From assembly GCA_006384855.1 (NCBI GenBank), contig VCJN01001064.1, positions 1 to 64,000 on the forward strand: a stretch of DNA of 64,000 nucleotides. Reading direction: 5' to 3'. This DNA is from Tetraselmis striata (taxonomy: Eukaryota > Chlorophyta > Chlorodendrophyceae > Chlorodendrales > Chlorodendraceae). Positions within the stretch are counted from its first letter, which is position 1, and every line of letters starts with the position of its first letter. A program made the translations under genes and the position numbers. Shown one piece after another: positions 40,161 to 51,930 of the stretch. A model generated the notes under the pieces. It was not told where the DNA came from, made no database searches, and was given only the letters and a program-made list of their open reading frames with translations.

Positions 40161-40599
40161 AGACAGTGGCTGCCGACAAGGCAGCTAAAGGTATCACTAA
40201 GCTGAACTTGAACCGCCTTGCCGGTCAATGATGGTTTGGGGCCAGTCTAGATTCGATGTCGAAATGTAAATCAATCGATACTCTTTCTTACTGGCCGAGT
40301 CTATCCCTCATCCCTGAGACTATGCTTGTTGGCTTGCCCCCGGTGAACGAGATAACTCCCGAGAGTGCGGCCGAGCCCTGCGTGCCGGTGTCTGCGCATG
40401 ACGGGGCCTCCTCTTCAGGCCCGTTGCCTGTGGAGTCGACACACTCGTTGCCTTCGCGCGAGCTGTGCCGGTTCGTGCTTGCTATTGCCGACTTTGCCAT
40501 CCCAGCCGACACGGCCACTGCCAAATTGTCAGCGATTGAAAAACGCGTTGCTGTCCGGCAATATTACCGGCGCCGCCCCCACACTGCCACTAAGATTCA

Positions 40600-41020
40600 A
40601 CCAGCCCGGCCACCTGCCTGCCCACCCGACTCCACAGCCTTTGACCGTGATGAGTTTGCCCGCCTTAATTTCAGTTTCGGCCCAATTACCCTGGACGCTT
40701 GCACTTCGGCATTTGACGCGGTCTGCCCAATTTTTTGTTCGCGCGATAATCCGTTTACTGCTACATCGGCTGTCGGCCATGCCGTGTTCATCCATCCCCC
40801 GTATGATGAATCTGCCTTGCCTATACTCGAGCACTTTGAAGCTTAGCGTCAGGAGTCCCGTTATGACACCCGGGCTAATATTGTTTTACCCCGCTGGAAT
40901 AGCGACCTCGGAAAATCCTGGCGTCCCATCTTGTCTAAGTCCCGCCTCATCCACTCATACCCCGCCGGCACTTTCTGTTCCACACTGCCACAACTGCCAC
41001 TGATGACCTGCCTATGCCAC
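40600..41020 (+). other. Dam-like methyltransferase-type region inside the Ty3 element
   Basis: Visible blocks are FSFGPITLDACTSAFDAVCP, FIHPPYDESALPILEHFEA, NIVLPRWNSDLG and LIHSYPAGTF. The (N/D)PPY-like motif, the preceding DAC...NPF region and the later VLPxW strand are what I expect of an adenine-N6 (Dam-type) methyltransferase fold. It lies between gag and protease, where Ty3 elements normally have nothing. Fold assignment is inference. Confidence 0.55.
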
Positions 41021-41219
41021 CAACCAACTGGATCGTGGATGTTTACCTCGCCGACAACACTGTCGACGAGCAGGCGGCCACGGCGCACGACGACAGTATG
41101 CGCTCTGAACACATCAAGGCTCTTAAGCTAGAGTCTAAAGGTAAGTCATATATACCCAATAAGACCTTTAAGAAAACCCACCAACCCGTTTTAAAACTGA
41201 TCCAGCTTTCATAACATCG

Positions 41220-42770
41220 ATGTCCGATCACGACTTACTACTGCTAAAACTCAAACTACCCGACCACCCATATTTACCCCCGCTCACTATGCTCCTAGAT
41301 TCCGGCGCTACACTGTATTTTATTGACGAGGCCTTCGTCCGCCTGCTCAAATTTAATACCGCGCCGCTCCAAAATAAAATACGTATTGTTATGGCAGACG
41401 GCCGTATGACACTGGCGTCACGATTCTGCACATTACGACTCGACAGAAATGGATATCATGCAAACGATGAGTTTATTATAACCTCCTTACATAATAACTT
41501 CGACGCCGTCCTCGGCCTTTCCTTTCTCAAAAACCATAACCCAAATATTAATTGGACCACCGGTTCGCTTACGTTCTCCGACGGACACACCGTGACATGG
41601 CCTATTGAACCTCGCTCAAGTAACGTCGACGTAGTTCACGCCAACACCATGGCTCGTGAGAAACTTAAAGAAAGACCCCGACACAGTGTTCTTTTGTGCC
41701 GTGCTGCGTGAGTACGACGCCACGGAACACACTACTGCCCTTTCCGTAGATAATAATATAGCCAGTATTACTACCGACCAGTCTGCCGAATATACCCAAC
41801 AAATCCGTTCCCTCCTATTTAAACACAAAAAGTATTTGCCAACCATTGGACTGCCTCCCGCAACCCCGCCCGGGCTTTGATTTCGAAATATCCCTACTCC
41901 CCGATGCCCATGTACCACCCGGCAAAATATATCGCCTATCCCCTGCCGAGTTGGATGAGTTAAAAAAGCAGGTAAATGACTTTCTCGACAAAGGCTTTAC
42001 TAGAGAGTCGTTCTCACCTTATGCTGCACCCGTCATGCTGGCCCGAAAGGGCAATGGTGGCCTGCGCATGTGCATTGATTATCGCCAACTAAATAAACAT
42101 ACGCGCCGAATAGAATTCCCAATTCCACACGCTGACATGCTGCTAGATATGCTCTCCGGCGCTGCAGTTTACTCAGCTCTTGACCTTGCCCTAGGCTATC
42201 ACCAACTCCGTATCAAAGACTCTGACGTTCAGAGAACATTGTTTAAAACCCACTTCGGCTAGTTCGAATTTCTGGTTATGCCATTCGGCTTGTCTAATTC
42301 CCCCTTGGCGGTCCAACGGTGGATGAATAACGTCCTTCAACCGCACAAAAACACAAATATCCTTGGTTATCTTGACGATGTAGTATTTAGCAACTCACGC
42401 GATGACCATTTGATACACCTTGATTCCACACTCAGCCTCCAGGGCCGACAACGACATACGGCTGCGATTGCCCAAATGCTTCGCCAAAAATGAGCTGGAA
42501 TATTTAGGTCATATGGTTAGCCAACATGGCACACACCCTTCCGAAAATAAAATTGCTGCAGTTCGCGACTGGGCCCCGCCTAAAACCGTACAACAAATAC
42601 AACAGTTCCTTGGATTCTGCAATTTTTTATCGCAAATATGTCAACAAATATTCCCACATGGCGGCCCCTCTCTGATATTTGCCGCAAGACTAAAACAATT
42701 ACTTTGGGGGAACGCTAGCATGTCGCCTTTAATGCTCGAAAACAATCACTGTATTCAGCCCCGGTCTTAA
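41220..42770 (+). other. Protease and reverse transcriptase region of the Ty3 element
   Basis: The retropepsin motif LLDSGATLYFIDEAF is at about 41290-41335. The RT blocks CIDYRQLNKHTRRIEFPIPH and YSALDLALGYHQL, then LGYLDDVVFS, follow to about 42400. RNase H-like sequence continues to about 43300. Part of the broken fossil. Confidence 0.85.
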
Positions 42771-43944
42771 TGACTCCTAAAACAGGCCCATACGCCGAGT
42801 TTGTAGTCTCAAAATATGCTTCGAAACATGCCCTAGGCGCAGTCTTGTTGCAGAAGGACTCCGCCGGCCACCTCAGACCATGCGCTTACTAAGCTAAAGT
42901 TTTACAACCTGCCCATACTCGATACTCCACCTATGACCGAGAATTTTTAGATGTAGTCTGCGCATTAAACGAATGGCGTTGCTATATCGAAGGCAACTGC
43001 GTGCCGCATAACTGTCATCACCGACCACGCAACACTCCGCCACTTACCCAATCAACCCGCGCTAGGCCGCCGTCACTCCCTATGGCTTAGTGTTATTTCC
43101 CCATACCTTGCTAATCACCCCGGCGCGCCGGTAAACCCGTCCTACAAATCTTATATCGCAAAGGATCCCAAAATGATGCTGATGCCCTGTCCCGCCGTCC
43201 GGACTTACACCATGCCTTAACTGAACACGACACCCAACTTCTTGATAAAGATCTGGAGGGCATGCATGATTTCCTCTCAACCATGTGCCACCTACAAGTT
43301 ATCCTGAACTACTTGTTCGCATCCGCCACGGCTACACATCTGACGCAAATTATTATGGCAATCGCATTCCCGTTGGCGTTCACTGTGAGATTGAGATGTG
43401 ACGTAAATGTGCCCTACTGGTGACGAACGACGACATACGGGACGGACGAGGGACGTGGATTTCATACCGAGTAGCGACGACTATCGCGCGCGACCTGTAA
43501 AGTACTATATGAATATCTCGTTTCCATAATTTCATCAAATTGATATGCGCACGCGGGCTCGCGTGTCGCCCGCCGACGCGGAGCACCCGGGCTAAGTACA
43601 GGCGGATGTACGCACTCACTGCACATCGCCGCACATCGCTGACTCCGCGGTGTGCGGCGATGTGCGGCACGACGGGCGGAGGTGTGGGCGGATGTAGGTG
43701 GTACGGTAGGTGGTAGGCGGTAGGTGGTGTTCGTAGGTGCGCGTTTTAATGCAGCCGCCCTAACTGCTGATGATTGTGTAACGCCCCAGGACGCGCATGA
43801 AGTACGGGGTCGCCTCACGGTCACCGCCGCTCACCGCTGAATCAAGCGCGGACAGCCGCGCACTCGCATCTGTGTTGCCTGCCGGTGGTGGGTGACATCC
43901 ACCCCAACTCTCAACCCCCCTGCCCCCCGCGCGCTGCAGCAGGC

Positions 43945-45368
43945 ATGCCGACAAAGGGATGGATAGCGGGTGTGTCGAAGGATGGCGTGTACTCATGCAA
44001 GCACTGCCGGGGCAACGTGGCGGGCACATGTGATAAGATGGCGCGAGAGCGGCACTTCCTAAAATTCCCGAACTGTAGCCACTCGTTGAAGCGTGCGGCT
44101 AAGTTGCGCCGCAAGACCGCCTTATCACAAGCAGCAGCATCAAGGGCAGCAGCGGCAGCAGCAGCAGCAACAGCATGGGCGGCAGCAGGAGTAGCTGCAG
44201 CCGTCGGAAACGGCACGCCGGCGCCGGTCTCGGACGACGGCGGCTCGAAGGTGGACGATGTGATGGGCGTGGGGGAGGACCCCGTTGGCGAAGACGGTAT
44301 GGACATCGACGCGCCTGCGTGGCCGCCGGCGGGCGTGGAACTTGCGATGAGGGCGTGATACGGGAAGGCGATCCCGGTGACTTCTACATGAAGGTCATCG
44401 CCAAGAAGTTTCGGGGAGTATGGCACTACGGCGTGATAACCAGCGTCGTTACCGAGCGAGTGGGTGTTGGAGATCTGCGGAGGGGCGACCCAGTGGCGCG
44501 CTGTTTTCGAGGACGGTGACACTGTGGACCTTCTGCGTTCAGAGGTGAGTGGGCCCGGCCTGTGTGCTGGTGGCACCACTCACCCGCGGTTGTATGGAAT
44601 CACACGCACCCGCCCGGTCGGCGTGGCAGGTTGTGGAGGCTATGGCGGCTGCCCAGGAGCACCCCCCTGTGGATGCGGACGGGGAGGCTCGCTTGGCAAC
44701 CGTCCCTGAAGGCGATGACCAGTCCAGTGAATCCGAAGAGGAGGGCTGGGAAGGGGGAGGGGGGGGGACGCGGCTGGCGCCGGGTGGACGAGCGATGAGG
44801 AGGAGGAGGAGGAGGCGGCGCACCTCCGGGCGTGGGAGTCTGCTGTTGTGCCGGGGTCCGACACGAATGCCCTCACGTTTGCAGTCATGAAGTGCTCAGC
44901 CCATGTGAAGAGCAAGAACTTTAACAACTCCGCTGACAGCGACTGGCAGCTGCTGCATGACATCATGCCCGCCGGCTTCACCTGGGGTGGGATGGCCGTG
45001 CCACGCAGCCACAAGGCGATGCGGAAGTTCCTGCGGGTACGGCCGGGATGTCTGCATGGGTGCGTGCTTGACGCGGCGCGTCTTGGGGTGTCATGCCCCT
45101 CACGCTCCTCGCCTCCCGATGCATGCAGGTGCCTGATACATCCAGATATGTCCGGCACATGTGCCCCAAGGGGTGCGTGGCGTTCAGCGGGGCGCCCGGG
45201 AAGGCTGGCGGATGGGCGAACCTCCCCGACCAGCACTGCCCGGAGTGCAATGCCGACAGGTTTATCCGCATGCCTGCTGGCGGAGCGCGAAGGCGCCAAG
45301 TACACCACCATGGTCGCGCAAGCTCAACACTTCCACCTTGCCACGCCGCCGCCCCCGCCGGGGGCTGA
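43945..45368 (+). CDS. CACTA transposase N-terminal part (BED finger, Tudor-like, tnp2 start), copy 1
   Basis: The ATG at 43945 begins MPTKGWIAGVSKDGVYSCKH. The finger CKHC-(n)-RHFLKFPNC fits a BED-type zinc finger. A Tudor/agenet-like piece follows (KKFRGVWHYGVITSVV), with the intron donor at 44545 and acceptor ending 44629. Next come an acidic stretch and KNFNNSADSDWQLLHDIMP, then VPRSHKAMRKFLR, an intron 45037-45128, and CPKGCVAFSG...CPECNADRF. The last blocks match the N-terminal Cys region of tnp2 (TnpD) transposases. The BED ORF ends at 44358 in another frame from the Tudor-like part in both copies, so a further intron (perhaps 44250-44347) is likely. Truncated after the Cys region. Confidence 0.62.
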
Positions 45369-45660
45369 CTCGGACGACAGCCATGCCAGCGCGCGGCCCA
45401 TAGGGCTGCATTGTGTACGGTGTGGACGCTGGAACGAGCCCACACTGCCGTGGGCTTGGACTTGTGGAGAGTGCCGGGCGGTGGCGGTGGTTCCGGCGGG
45501 GAGGAGGCCCTTGTCCTCCTAGACGGTCCGGGCATCCGCAAGGTGGCTGTTCTCATGGCCCCTGCCCACATGTCCTGCGCGAATGCTGCCGACTTGGGCG
45601 TCGACGCCCCCGAGCTGCTGGTGTTGGGGATCCACGCGAGGTCGCAGGACGGTGCGCGAG

Positions 45661-46207
45661 GGGGGGGGGGGAGGGGGCGGGCAGCGGCTGTGGGATAGGC
45701 GGGGCATCGGTTGCTACCGAGTGAGGCGTAGCATCGTTTGCAGTAGCAACGCGGCCTTTCCGGCGTGACGCCGCCTGGATGTAACCCAGCAGTACGCGCA
45801 AAGTGCAAGTGCAAGATGCTGATGGCGGGGATCCCGCGGGGGGGGGGGGGGGGGGGGCAGCGGCTGTGGGATAGGCGCGGCAGCGGTTGCTACAGAGTGA
45901 GGCGTCGCATCGTTTGCAGTAGCAACGCAGCCTTTCCGGTTGCATAGTGTGACGCCGCCTGGATGGAACCCAGCAGTACGCGCAAAGTGCAAGTGCAAGC
46001 TGCTGGTGGCGGGGATCCACGCGAGGTCGCAGGACGGTGCGCGCGCGGGGGGGGGGGGGGGGGGGGGCAGCGGCTGCGGGATAGGCGGGGCAGCGGTTGC
46101 TAACGAGTGAGGCGTAGCATCGTTTGCAGTAGCAACGCAGCCTTTCCGGTTGCATAGTGTGACGCCGCCTAGATGTAACCCAGCCATACGCGCAAAGTGC
46201 AAGTGTT
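45661..46207 (+). repeat. Tandem repeat in CACTA copy 1 (three units)
   Basis: Units of roughly 170-210 bp share ggcagcggctgtgggatagg, gtttgcagtagcaacg and cagtacgcgcaaagtgcaag, separated by G runs of different length. The last unit is partial. CACTA copy 2 has two units at 55765-56080 in inverse orientation. Confidence 0.8.
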
Positions 46208-46247
46208 ACACGCCCGTGTGCCCCACCCAATATCATTGCGCCCGACT

Positions 46248-47333
46248 TCACTGACGGCATGTCTCGCATTCCATCATCTCCCGGGCCGTCCGCCGCCTCA
46301 CCCTGCGCACCCTACCAGCCGCGCGTGCCTTCTCGGAAGCCTCACACACGGCGGCGCGAGTCGCGTCGTGGAACACGTCCCTGACATGGCGGAACTCCGC
46401 CCTCACCGCGGCCGTGGTCGGGCAGGGGACTGCCCGCTGATGGGTCGCCATGCATGGGTACTTGGGGCCGCACCAAGCCGGGGTCCCGTCGCAGCAACAC
46501 TCCCATTCCGTCCGTTGGCCGCAGTACACGCATGACGGGCGTCCGGCCATGACACGCACATGATAGTGCATGTGGCCGCCTCCCGCCACTGCTCGTAGTG
46601 CTCCGGTCAACATGGCGACGAGCAAGTCGGCATGTCCCGCAGGTGGCTGCGGGGCGGGTGGCGCGAGCGCAGCCTCGCTCGCCTCGACAACTCACTCAGC
46701 CCTATCAGTCGCCTCAACCACGGCCTCCTCCGCCTCCTGACGCGGCGCATCAGGCGCATCATCGTCGCCTGGCAGGGCGTCCCCCCCCGCAACGGCGCCG
46801 TCGGCGGTGGCCGACGCCGTCGTGGCGGGGTGCTGTGAGGAGGTGGCCCTAGACATAGGTGGGGCCGGCACCGCCATGTGTTGCTCCACATGCGGTGCGG
46901 TTCCTGACGCGACAGCTCCGTCGCACAGGTACCGGCGCCGGCACCCCACGCCTGCTGCGCTTACCACCAACCGGCATGTTTCCTTTGGGAGGTGGTTCAT
47001 CCGCGTCGGAGGTGAGCGGCGGTGCCGGTGTGGGTGTGGATACTGCCCGGCCATTAGGGCTCCCGCCGCCCGCCGCTCCGCCGACCCACGCCGCGGCGTG
47101 TGCTGCGCCCCGCATAGTCGCCTCGAATATATTATACATGACGCGGGGACGGGGGGGGGGGGGGGGGGATTCGTGCGAAGCTGTGGCTGGCGAAGGTGGT
47201 GGAAGTAAGCGTGGCGGCGTCGGCGGCGTTTTACCGTGCGTGCATGCGTGCGCAACCCCGCGGCAGCAAGCGCCGGACTCGGCGTGTGCCGGCGGCAGAG
47301 CTGCGAAGCCATGGACACGGTACGGGATGCCAA
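46248..47333 (-). CDS. Conserved Cys-rich ORF inside CACTA copy 1 (opposite strand)
   Basis: The minus strand encodes MLVAMLTGALRAVAGGG (from 46625), then a Cys/His cluster C-V-Y-C...C-C-C...C-G...C-M-A-T-H, ending in RRVRRRTAREMMECETCRQ. Upstream sequence to 47333 is in other frames. The protein matches copy 2 (55018-55719) almost residue for residue over its last 120 aa. The cluster spacing recalls the Cys-rich domain at the C-terminus of piggyBac transposases, but no homology is claimed. It runs against the transposase, so it would be a second gene of the element. Function unknown. Confidence 0.5.
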
Positions 47334-47459
47334 GTCTGGCTAAGCAACTGCCGAGGCTGGCGGCTTAACCCCCATGTCCGGCGGTTGAGGGACGGAAAGT
47401 GCGTAGAAGTTGATCGGCAAAGCGGGCATATAAGCCTGGCTGTGCTAGGTTCCTATTAA
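47196..47459 (+). CDS. Conserved ORF of the CACTA family, copy 1
   Basis: The plus-strand frame (VVEVSVAASAAFYRACMRAQ, ending in SGHISLAVLGSY) is retained almost unchanged in copy 2 (minus strand, 54487-54987). The opposite strand is also open here, so the coding strand is not settled. No domain was recognised; the sequence is Arg-rich. Confidence 0.35.
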   Translation: MVEVSVAASAAFYRACMRAQPRGSKRRTRRVPAAELRSHGHGTGCQVWLSNCRGWRLNPHVRRLRDGKCVEVDRQSGHISLAVLGSY

Positions 47460-47619
47460 GTAATGGCGGTTTGTGCTAAGTAATTCGTAGGGGTGGACCG
47501 TGCAGCGCAGGTAGGGGGCGGTATAAATGAGGCCGGGCACATATACTGCTCCACGAAACGACACTGCTGCCAGACCCGATCGTCTACGGCCGATATAATA
47601 TTCACACTATATTTACATC

Positions 47620-47675
47620 GGTGCACACCGCCGCACACCGCCGCACACCGCCGCACAACGCTGCGCGCGCACATT
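47620..47675 (+). repeat. Subterminal CACCGCCGCA repeats, copy 1
   Basis: Short direct repeats of the decamer ACCGCCGCAC lie about 1.55 kb from the right end. CACTA elements typically carry repeated subterminal transposase-binding words. The counterpart is 52795-52850. Confidence 0.5.
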
Positions 47676-47823
47676 CGTCGCGCACATATACGCGCGCCCT
47701 ACCGCACATATTATCCCGGATTCACTCGGTGAAACCGCGTATTCATTACGCCGTGCTACTTCAACAATAAACATTGCGAAATTACACCGACACAATGCCG
47801 CCCCGACTAGCTCTTGACAGTAC

Positions 47824-48544
47824 GTGCATATAAATAGTAGTGGCGCGCTGCTCCTCGCCTCCGATGTGTCGTTGACTGCTGCGGAAGGCGGTCGTCGACT
47901 GGGTGTTAGTTTCTCCACCTCGGCCGCCCCCCCCCCCCCCCCCCCCCCCCCTTCACCGCTCACAGCGCCATGGCAGACCTCGCCCCCCGGGCAAAAGTGG
48001 GCGGCGAGCCTTGTTGTCTCGCGTGTCCGCGCCGCCGGCATCGAGGAGGACGAGAAAGACATGAGGAAACGCGTGACAAGGTGGCGCGCAACAAAACACT
48101 CCACCCTCCACATTAGCACGCACCCACTCGTGGCTACCTTGTGCCGCGCGCATGTTCGTTCGGGAGCGCCGTAAGGCCCACCTCAACGCCAAGGCTTCCA
48201 CAGTGCCAGCGGCGCAACTCGTGGTGGCCGAGGAGGCCGCATCCTCAGCCGCTTAAAGGCGAAACGATTGTGGCTTGTTGTGGGCGTCTGGGCACAGGGG
48301 GCGTCCCGACGCCAAAATAAGGAAGCTCATGGCGGCGTCGTCGACGGCACAGCCTCCCGGGGTGGTGAAGACACTGACGGATGACAAGAAGCGGAAGAGG
48401 CCAGTGAAGAAGCGCCGAGGTAAGAAACTGACGGTCGCGGAGTCGGAGGCGGAGTCGGAGGCGGAGGCGGAGGCGGAGGCGGAGGCAGCGAGATCGTCGA
48501 AGCGGAGGGTCCCCCGGGCACACAAGAACAAGAACAAGCAGTAG
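47824..48544 (+). CDS. Small basic protein gene(s) of the CACTA family, copy 1
   Basis: Two ORFs follow each other. The first (from 47824, MHINSSGALLLASD) contains WAASLVVSRVRAAGIEEDEK and a C run at 47929-47951. The second (48275-48544) is Lys/Arg-rich with KKRKRPVKKRRGKK and an (Glu-Ala/Ser)n stretch, ending HKNKNKQ. Both are kept in copy 2 (52662-51931, minus). A nuclear DNA-binding accessory role (TnpA-like) is only a guess. Confidence 0.42.
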
Positions 48545-49225
48545 CCCCCGCCCCCTTACCCCCCTCCCCTCACTCCCCCGGCGGGAGCGGCGGGCGGCGG
48601 GGGGGGGGGGGGGGGGGGCAGGGGGGGGCGGGGGGGACCACGCCCGCCCGCCTCCCCCCCCCCCCCCCCCCCCCCCGCCCCCCGCCACATGCCCCGACGG
48701 CAGCTGTCGCGAATATTGTAATTTAAACATTCTTCGGCAAACCGCTGCCTGCCCCCCTCCCCCTCGCAAATATTTATGTAACGTGAGCACTCTTTGGCAA
48801 AACATGGCAGCCAAACCTCCCGATGATGACCTTTGATCGGACGGCGGGCAGGCCCCTAGCCGAATAGTACGGCTGCGATTTGCGCTCCCATGTACTAATA
48901 GTCGTAGTTATCCACAGGACGACTCGTCATCGCGCCCGGGTTCGTACTAGATACCCGGTACCGGCTTAATAAATATATCGCGTACTACCCGGTACTACAC
49001 GGACAACCTTGTACCTTATACGTCAGTGCCATGTAACACGTCACCGGGCTGGTACGACTACCAGAATGATTACAAAAAGGATTTATCGCCCGCCGGCAAT
49101 AACGCCGGATGTACTCGCACGTAACTGGATGGACGTGCCGCCACCAGCAGCAGCCTTCACGGATAAATAATAGTCGCTAGTAGTAGTGCTTCGTCACCCG
49201 TATGTCACATATGAATCTCACAGTG

Positions 49226-50225
49226 GTTACGTTCGATACCAACGACAATTTGTACTGGATGGCTGATAATGTCTACTTACCAACGTCGGATAAAACCCGG
49301 CTTAACTTAGTTATCCAAGAATTCCACGACGCGGCCGGTCACCCCGATGCAGAACGCAAGCTCGCCAACATCTCTAAAGCATTATGGTGGTCCCACATGC
49401 GCAAAACCATAAAAAGTACTTCCGCACCTGTCCGACCTGCCAACGCATTAAAAATTCCACCCAAAGCCCCATGGGTTATAACAACGCCTATCACTCCGCA
49501 ATTAAACGCACCCCGTTCGAGGCATGCTACGGCATGAACCCGCTTACACCCGCAAACTCTTGTTTCAACCGGTCGACCCCGCGGATCACATTGATATCAT
49601 TCCACGGATACAACATACCCATGCCGTAATCACAGAAGAACTAAAACTTGCCGACGCATACCAAATAGCATATGCCAACCGTAGAACTCGTCCCGACAAA
49701 TTCACGGAGGGCGACAGAGTGTGGCTTTCTACACAACACCTCCTGCTTCGCAACCAACCAGTTCGCAAATTCCGCCAACGTTACATCAGCCCGTATCCCG
49801 TCGTCCGCAAAATTTCCTCGCAGGCCTACCAACTTCCCTTGCCCCCCAGCATGGCATGCCACCCCGTGTTCCACATCTCTCGCCTGCTCCGCTGTGAATC
49901 CTCACACACTCCCGCCGATAACATACATGGCCGCATTGAGGCCCCGCATGACGAAGATATCGTCGATGCCATTCGCGACCACCGCATTGACCAACACTCG
50001 CCACACCATGCCCGCGGCCCTGCCTTAGTTTTCTTGTGCATTGGTCCGGATACGACAATTCCCACGACTACTCATGGGAACCCTACGCCAACCTCAAAAA
50101 TGTCGATCTGCTGCATGTCTATGCCCGTAACACACCTTCCCTCCGCCTTATGCTTACGCAACCTGATTATCATATTATGTCTGCCAAATACCCCACTCGC
50201 TTTCCTTTACGTATCCCGTAAGGCT
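49226..50225 (+). other. Integrase and chromodomain region of the Ty3 element
   Basis: An integrase zinc-binding region (FHDAAGHPDAERK ... CPTCQRIK) is followed by the C-terminal part and a chromodomain (about 50036-50130), which marks the chromovirus branch. It lies directly right of the CACTA insertion. Confidence 0.8.
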
Positions 50226-50247
50226 ACTTTTTGGGGCCGGAATGGAA

Positions 50248-50662
50248 TGTTAGGGCTACCACCATAACCCTGCATGCATACCTATACCCACACACCTATA
50301 CCGTTATACTCATACCACTCACTCCCTTATACTAACATAAGAACACGCACCCAAGCTGCTCATCCGCCCACACACATATGCTTGTCACATGCTCGCCACA
50401 TGCTTACCACGTGCCTGCCACATGCATGTCACATGCTTGCCACATGCTCGCCACATGCCATGCTTTCACCATCCATGACAACCCGATGACCCCCTGATGA
50501 CAACAAGCCTAGATTGCATACATGAACCCAAATGCCTACATGCAAACCGACTGCCAAACGGATAGTGGTATAAAGCCGTGTATGCCTTGGCATAGTGTAA
50601 CAATTTCCTTTGCTGCAAACTTTTCTCTTGTCTATGCTAAAGTCTCTCGCTTAAAGCTTACG
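50248..50662 (+). repeat. 3' LTR of the Ty3 element
   Basis: It starts TGTTAGGGCTACCACCATAA. It is about 55 bp longer than the 5' LTR because of extra CCACATGCT-type tandem units at about 50390-50450. Confidence 0.88.
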
Positions 50663-50667
50663 GAGGG

Positions 50668-51207
50668 GGTGCATGTGGCGGCGGTCGCGATGACGGCGCC
50701 TCGCGGAGGCCGGCCGACGGGTTTTGCTGTGTGCGCGAGCGCGTGGTTTTCTTTGTTGTCGGATAATATTAAGGATTATCAAGTAACTTGACAGTTGAAT
50801 CAGCGATGCGCCGATTTTTCAGAAAAATTTAAAAGAACGAGTTATATATCACTGGCCTACAGTTCCATGAATTGCATTGCCAGCGCTTTGAAGTAGTCGC
50901 TACCAGCAGCGAGCGTTTGCATTGCCAGCGCTTTGAAGTACCAGAGTTTTTTTTCCATTACCAGCAGCGAGTAGCGAGTACCAGTACTCAACCCTCCCAA
51001 CCGTGAGATCGTAATCGGACGGCTGTGTAATTAAGGACCGCGGGCGGGTGGGTGGGTGGGTGGATTATAGTACTTAGTAGTACATTCCAGTAGATAAGCG
51101 CTTTAGTCATGCACCTATAGGCCCGATCCGCTGCACTATACGGGTACCCGTACGGCAATAAAGCTCACCGCCGAAAAATCGACGCTTCGCTGGATTATAC
51201 ATAGTGC
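50668..51207. other. Spacer between the Ty3 element and CACTA copy 2
   Basis: No gene was seen. It contains a short duplicated word around gcattgccagcgctttgaag (about 50873 and 50918) and GGGT repeats near 51045-51062. It may include the far side of the LINE fragment interrupted by the Ty3 element. Confidence 0.4.
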
Positions 51208-51930
51208 GAGCACTGTGAGATTCAGATGTGACATACAGGTGACGAAGCACTACTCCTAGCGACTATTATTTATCCGTGAAGGCTGCTGCTGGTGGCGGCA
51301 CGTCCATCCAGTTACGTGCGAGTACATCCGGCGTTATTGCCGGCGGGCGATAAATCCTTTTTGTCATCATTCTGGTAGTCGTACCAGCCCGGTGAAGCGT
51401 ACATGGCACTGACGTACAAGGTACAAGGTTGTCCGTGTAGTACCGGGTAGTACGCGATATATTTATTACGCCGGTACCGGGGATGTAGTACCCGGTACCC
51501 GGTACCCGGGCACGAACCCTAGTCGTCCTGTGGATAACTACGACTATTAGTACATGGGAGCGCAAATCGCAGCCGTACGTACTTGGTAACACTGGGGAAT
51601 TTGTAGTACTAGTACTGCTGATCGGGCCTGCCAGCCGTCCGATCAAAGGTCATCAGATGGGCGGTTTGGCTGCCATGTTTTGCCAAAGAGTGCTCACGTT
51701 ACATAAATATTCGCGAGGGGGAGGGCGGGGGCAGGCAGCGGTTTGCCGAAGAATGATTGAATTACAATATTCGCGACAGCTGCCATCGGGGGATGTGGCC
51801 CGGGGGGGGGGGGGGGGGGGGGGGGGTGCGGGGGCGGGGGGACCACGCCCGCCCCGCCCCCCCCCGCCCCCCTCGCCGCCAGCCGCTCCCGCCTGCGGGG
51901 GGGGGGGGGGGGGGGTAAAGGGGGCGGGGG

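Larger units (their letters stand above)
43381..49225 (+). mobile_element. CACTA (EnSpm) DNA transposon, copy 1, nested in the Ty3 element
   Basis: The ends are CACTGTGAGATT...and its complement, with about 40 bp of imperfect inverted repeat, and a 3-bp GTT duplication (43378-43380 and 49226-49228). CACTG ends with a 3-bp duplication define the CACTA superfamily. It is 5,845 bp long. It carries a transposase N-terminal region (BED-type finger, Tudor-like part, tnp2 start), a tandem repeat, and two further conserved ORFs. The catalytic tnp2 core was not found, so this copy is internally deleted. Confidence 0.88.
38731..50662 (+). mobile_element. Ty3/chromovirus LTR retrotransposon with extra methyltransferase-like region, holding a CACTA insertion
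   Basis: Two LTRs (38731-39090 and 50248-50662) bound the element. A GAGGG duplication flanks it (38726-38730 and 50663-50667). Without the CACTA insertion it is about 6.1 kb. Order: gag with a CCHC knuckle (CDGCGRMGHSIMKC), a Dam-like region, protease (LLDSGATLYFID), reverse transcriptase, RNase H, [CACTA], integrase zinc region and chromodomain (HWSGYDNSHDYSWEPY). The coding part is broken in several places. Close LTR similarity suggests a fairly recent insertion. Confidence 0.88.

Noticed and set aside
45661-46207. Tandem units resembling a CRISPR array
   Set aside because: Units are 170-210 bp with variable G-run spacers inside a eukaryotic transposon; no short repeat/unique spacer pattern.
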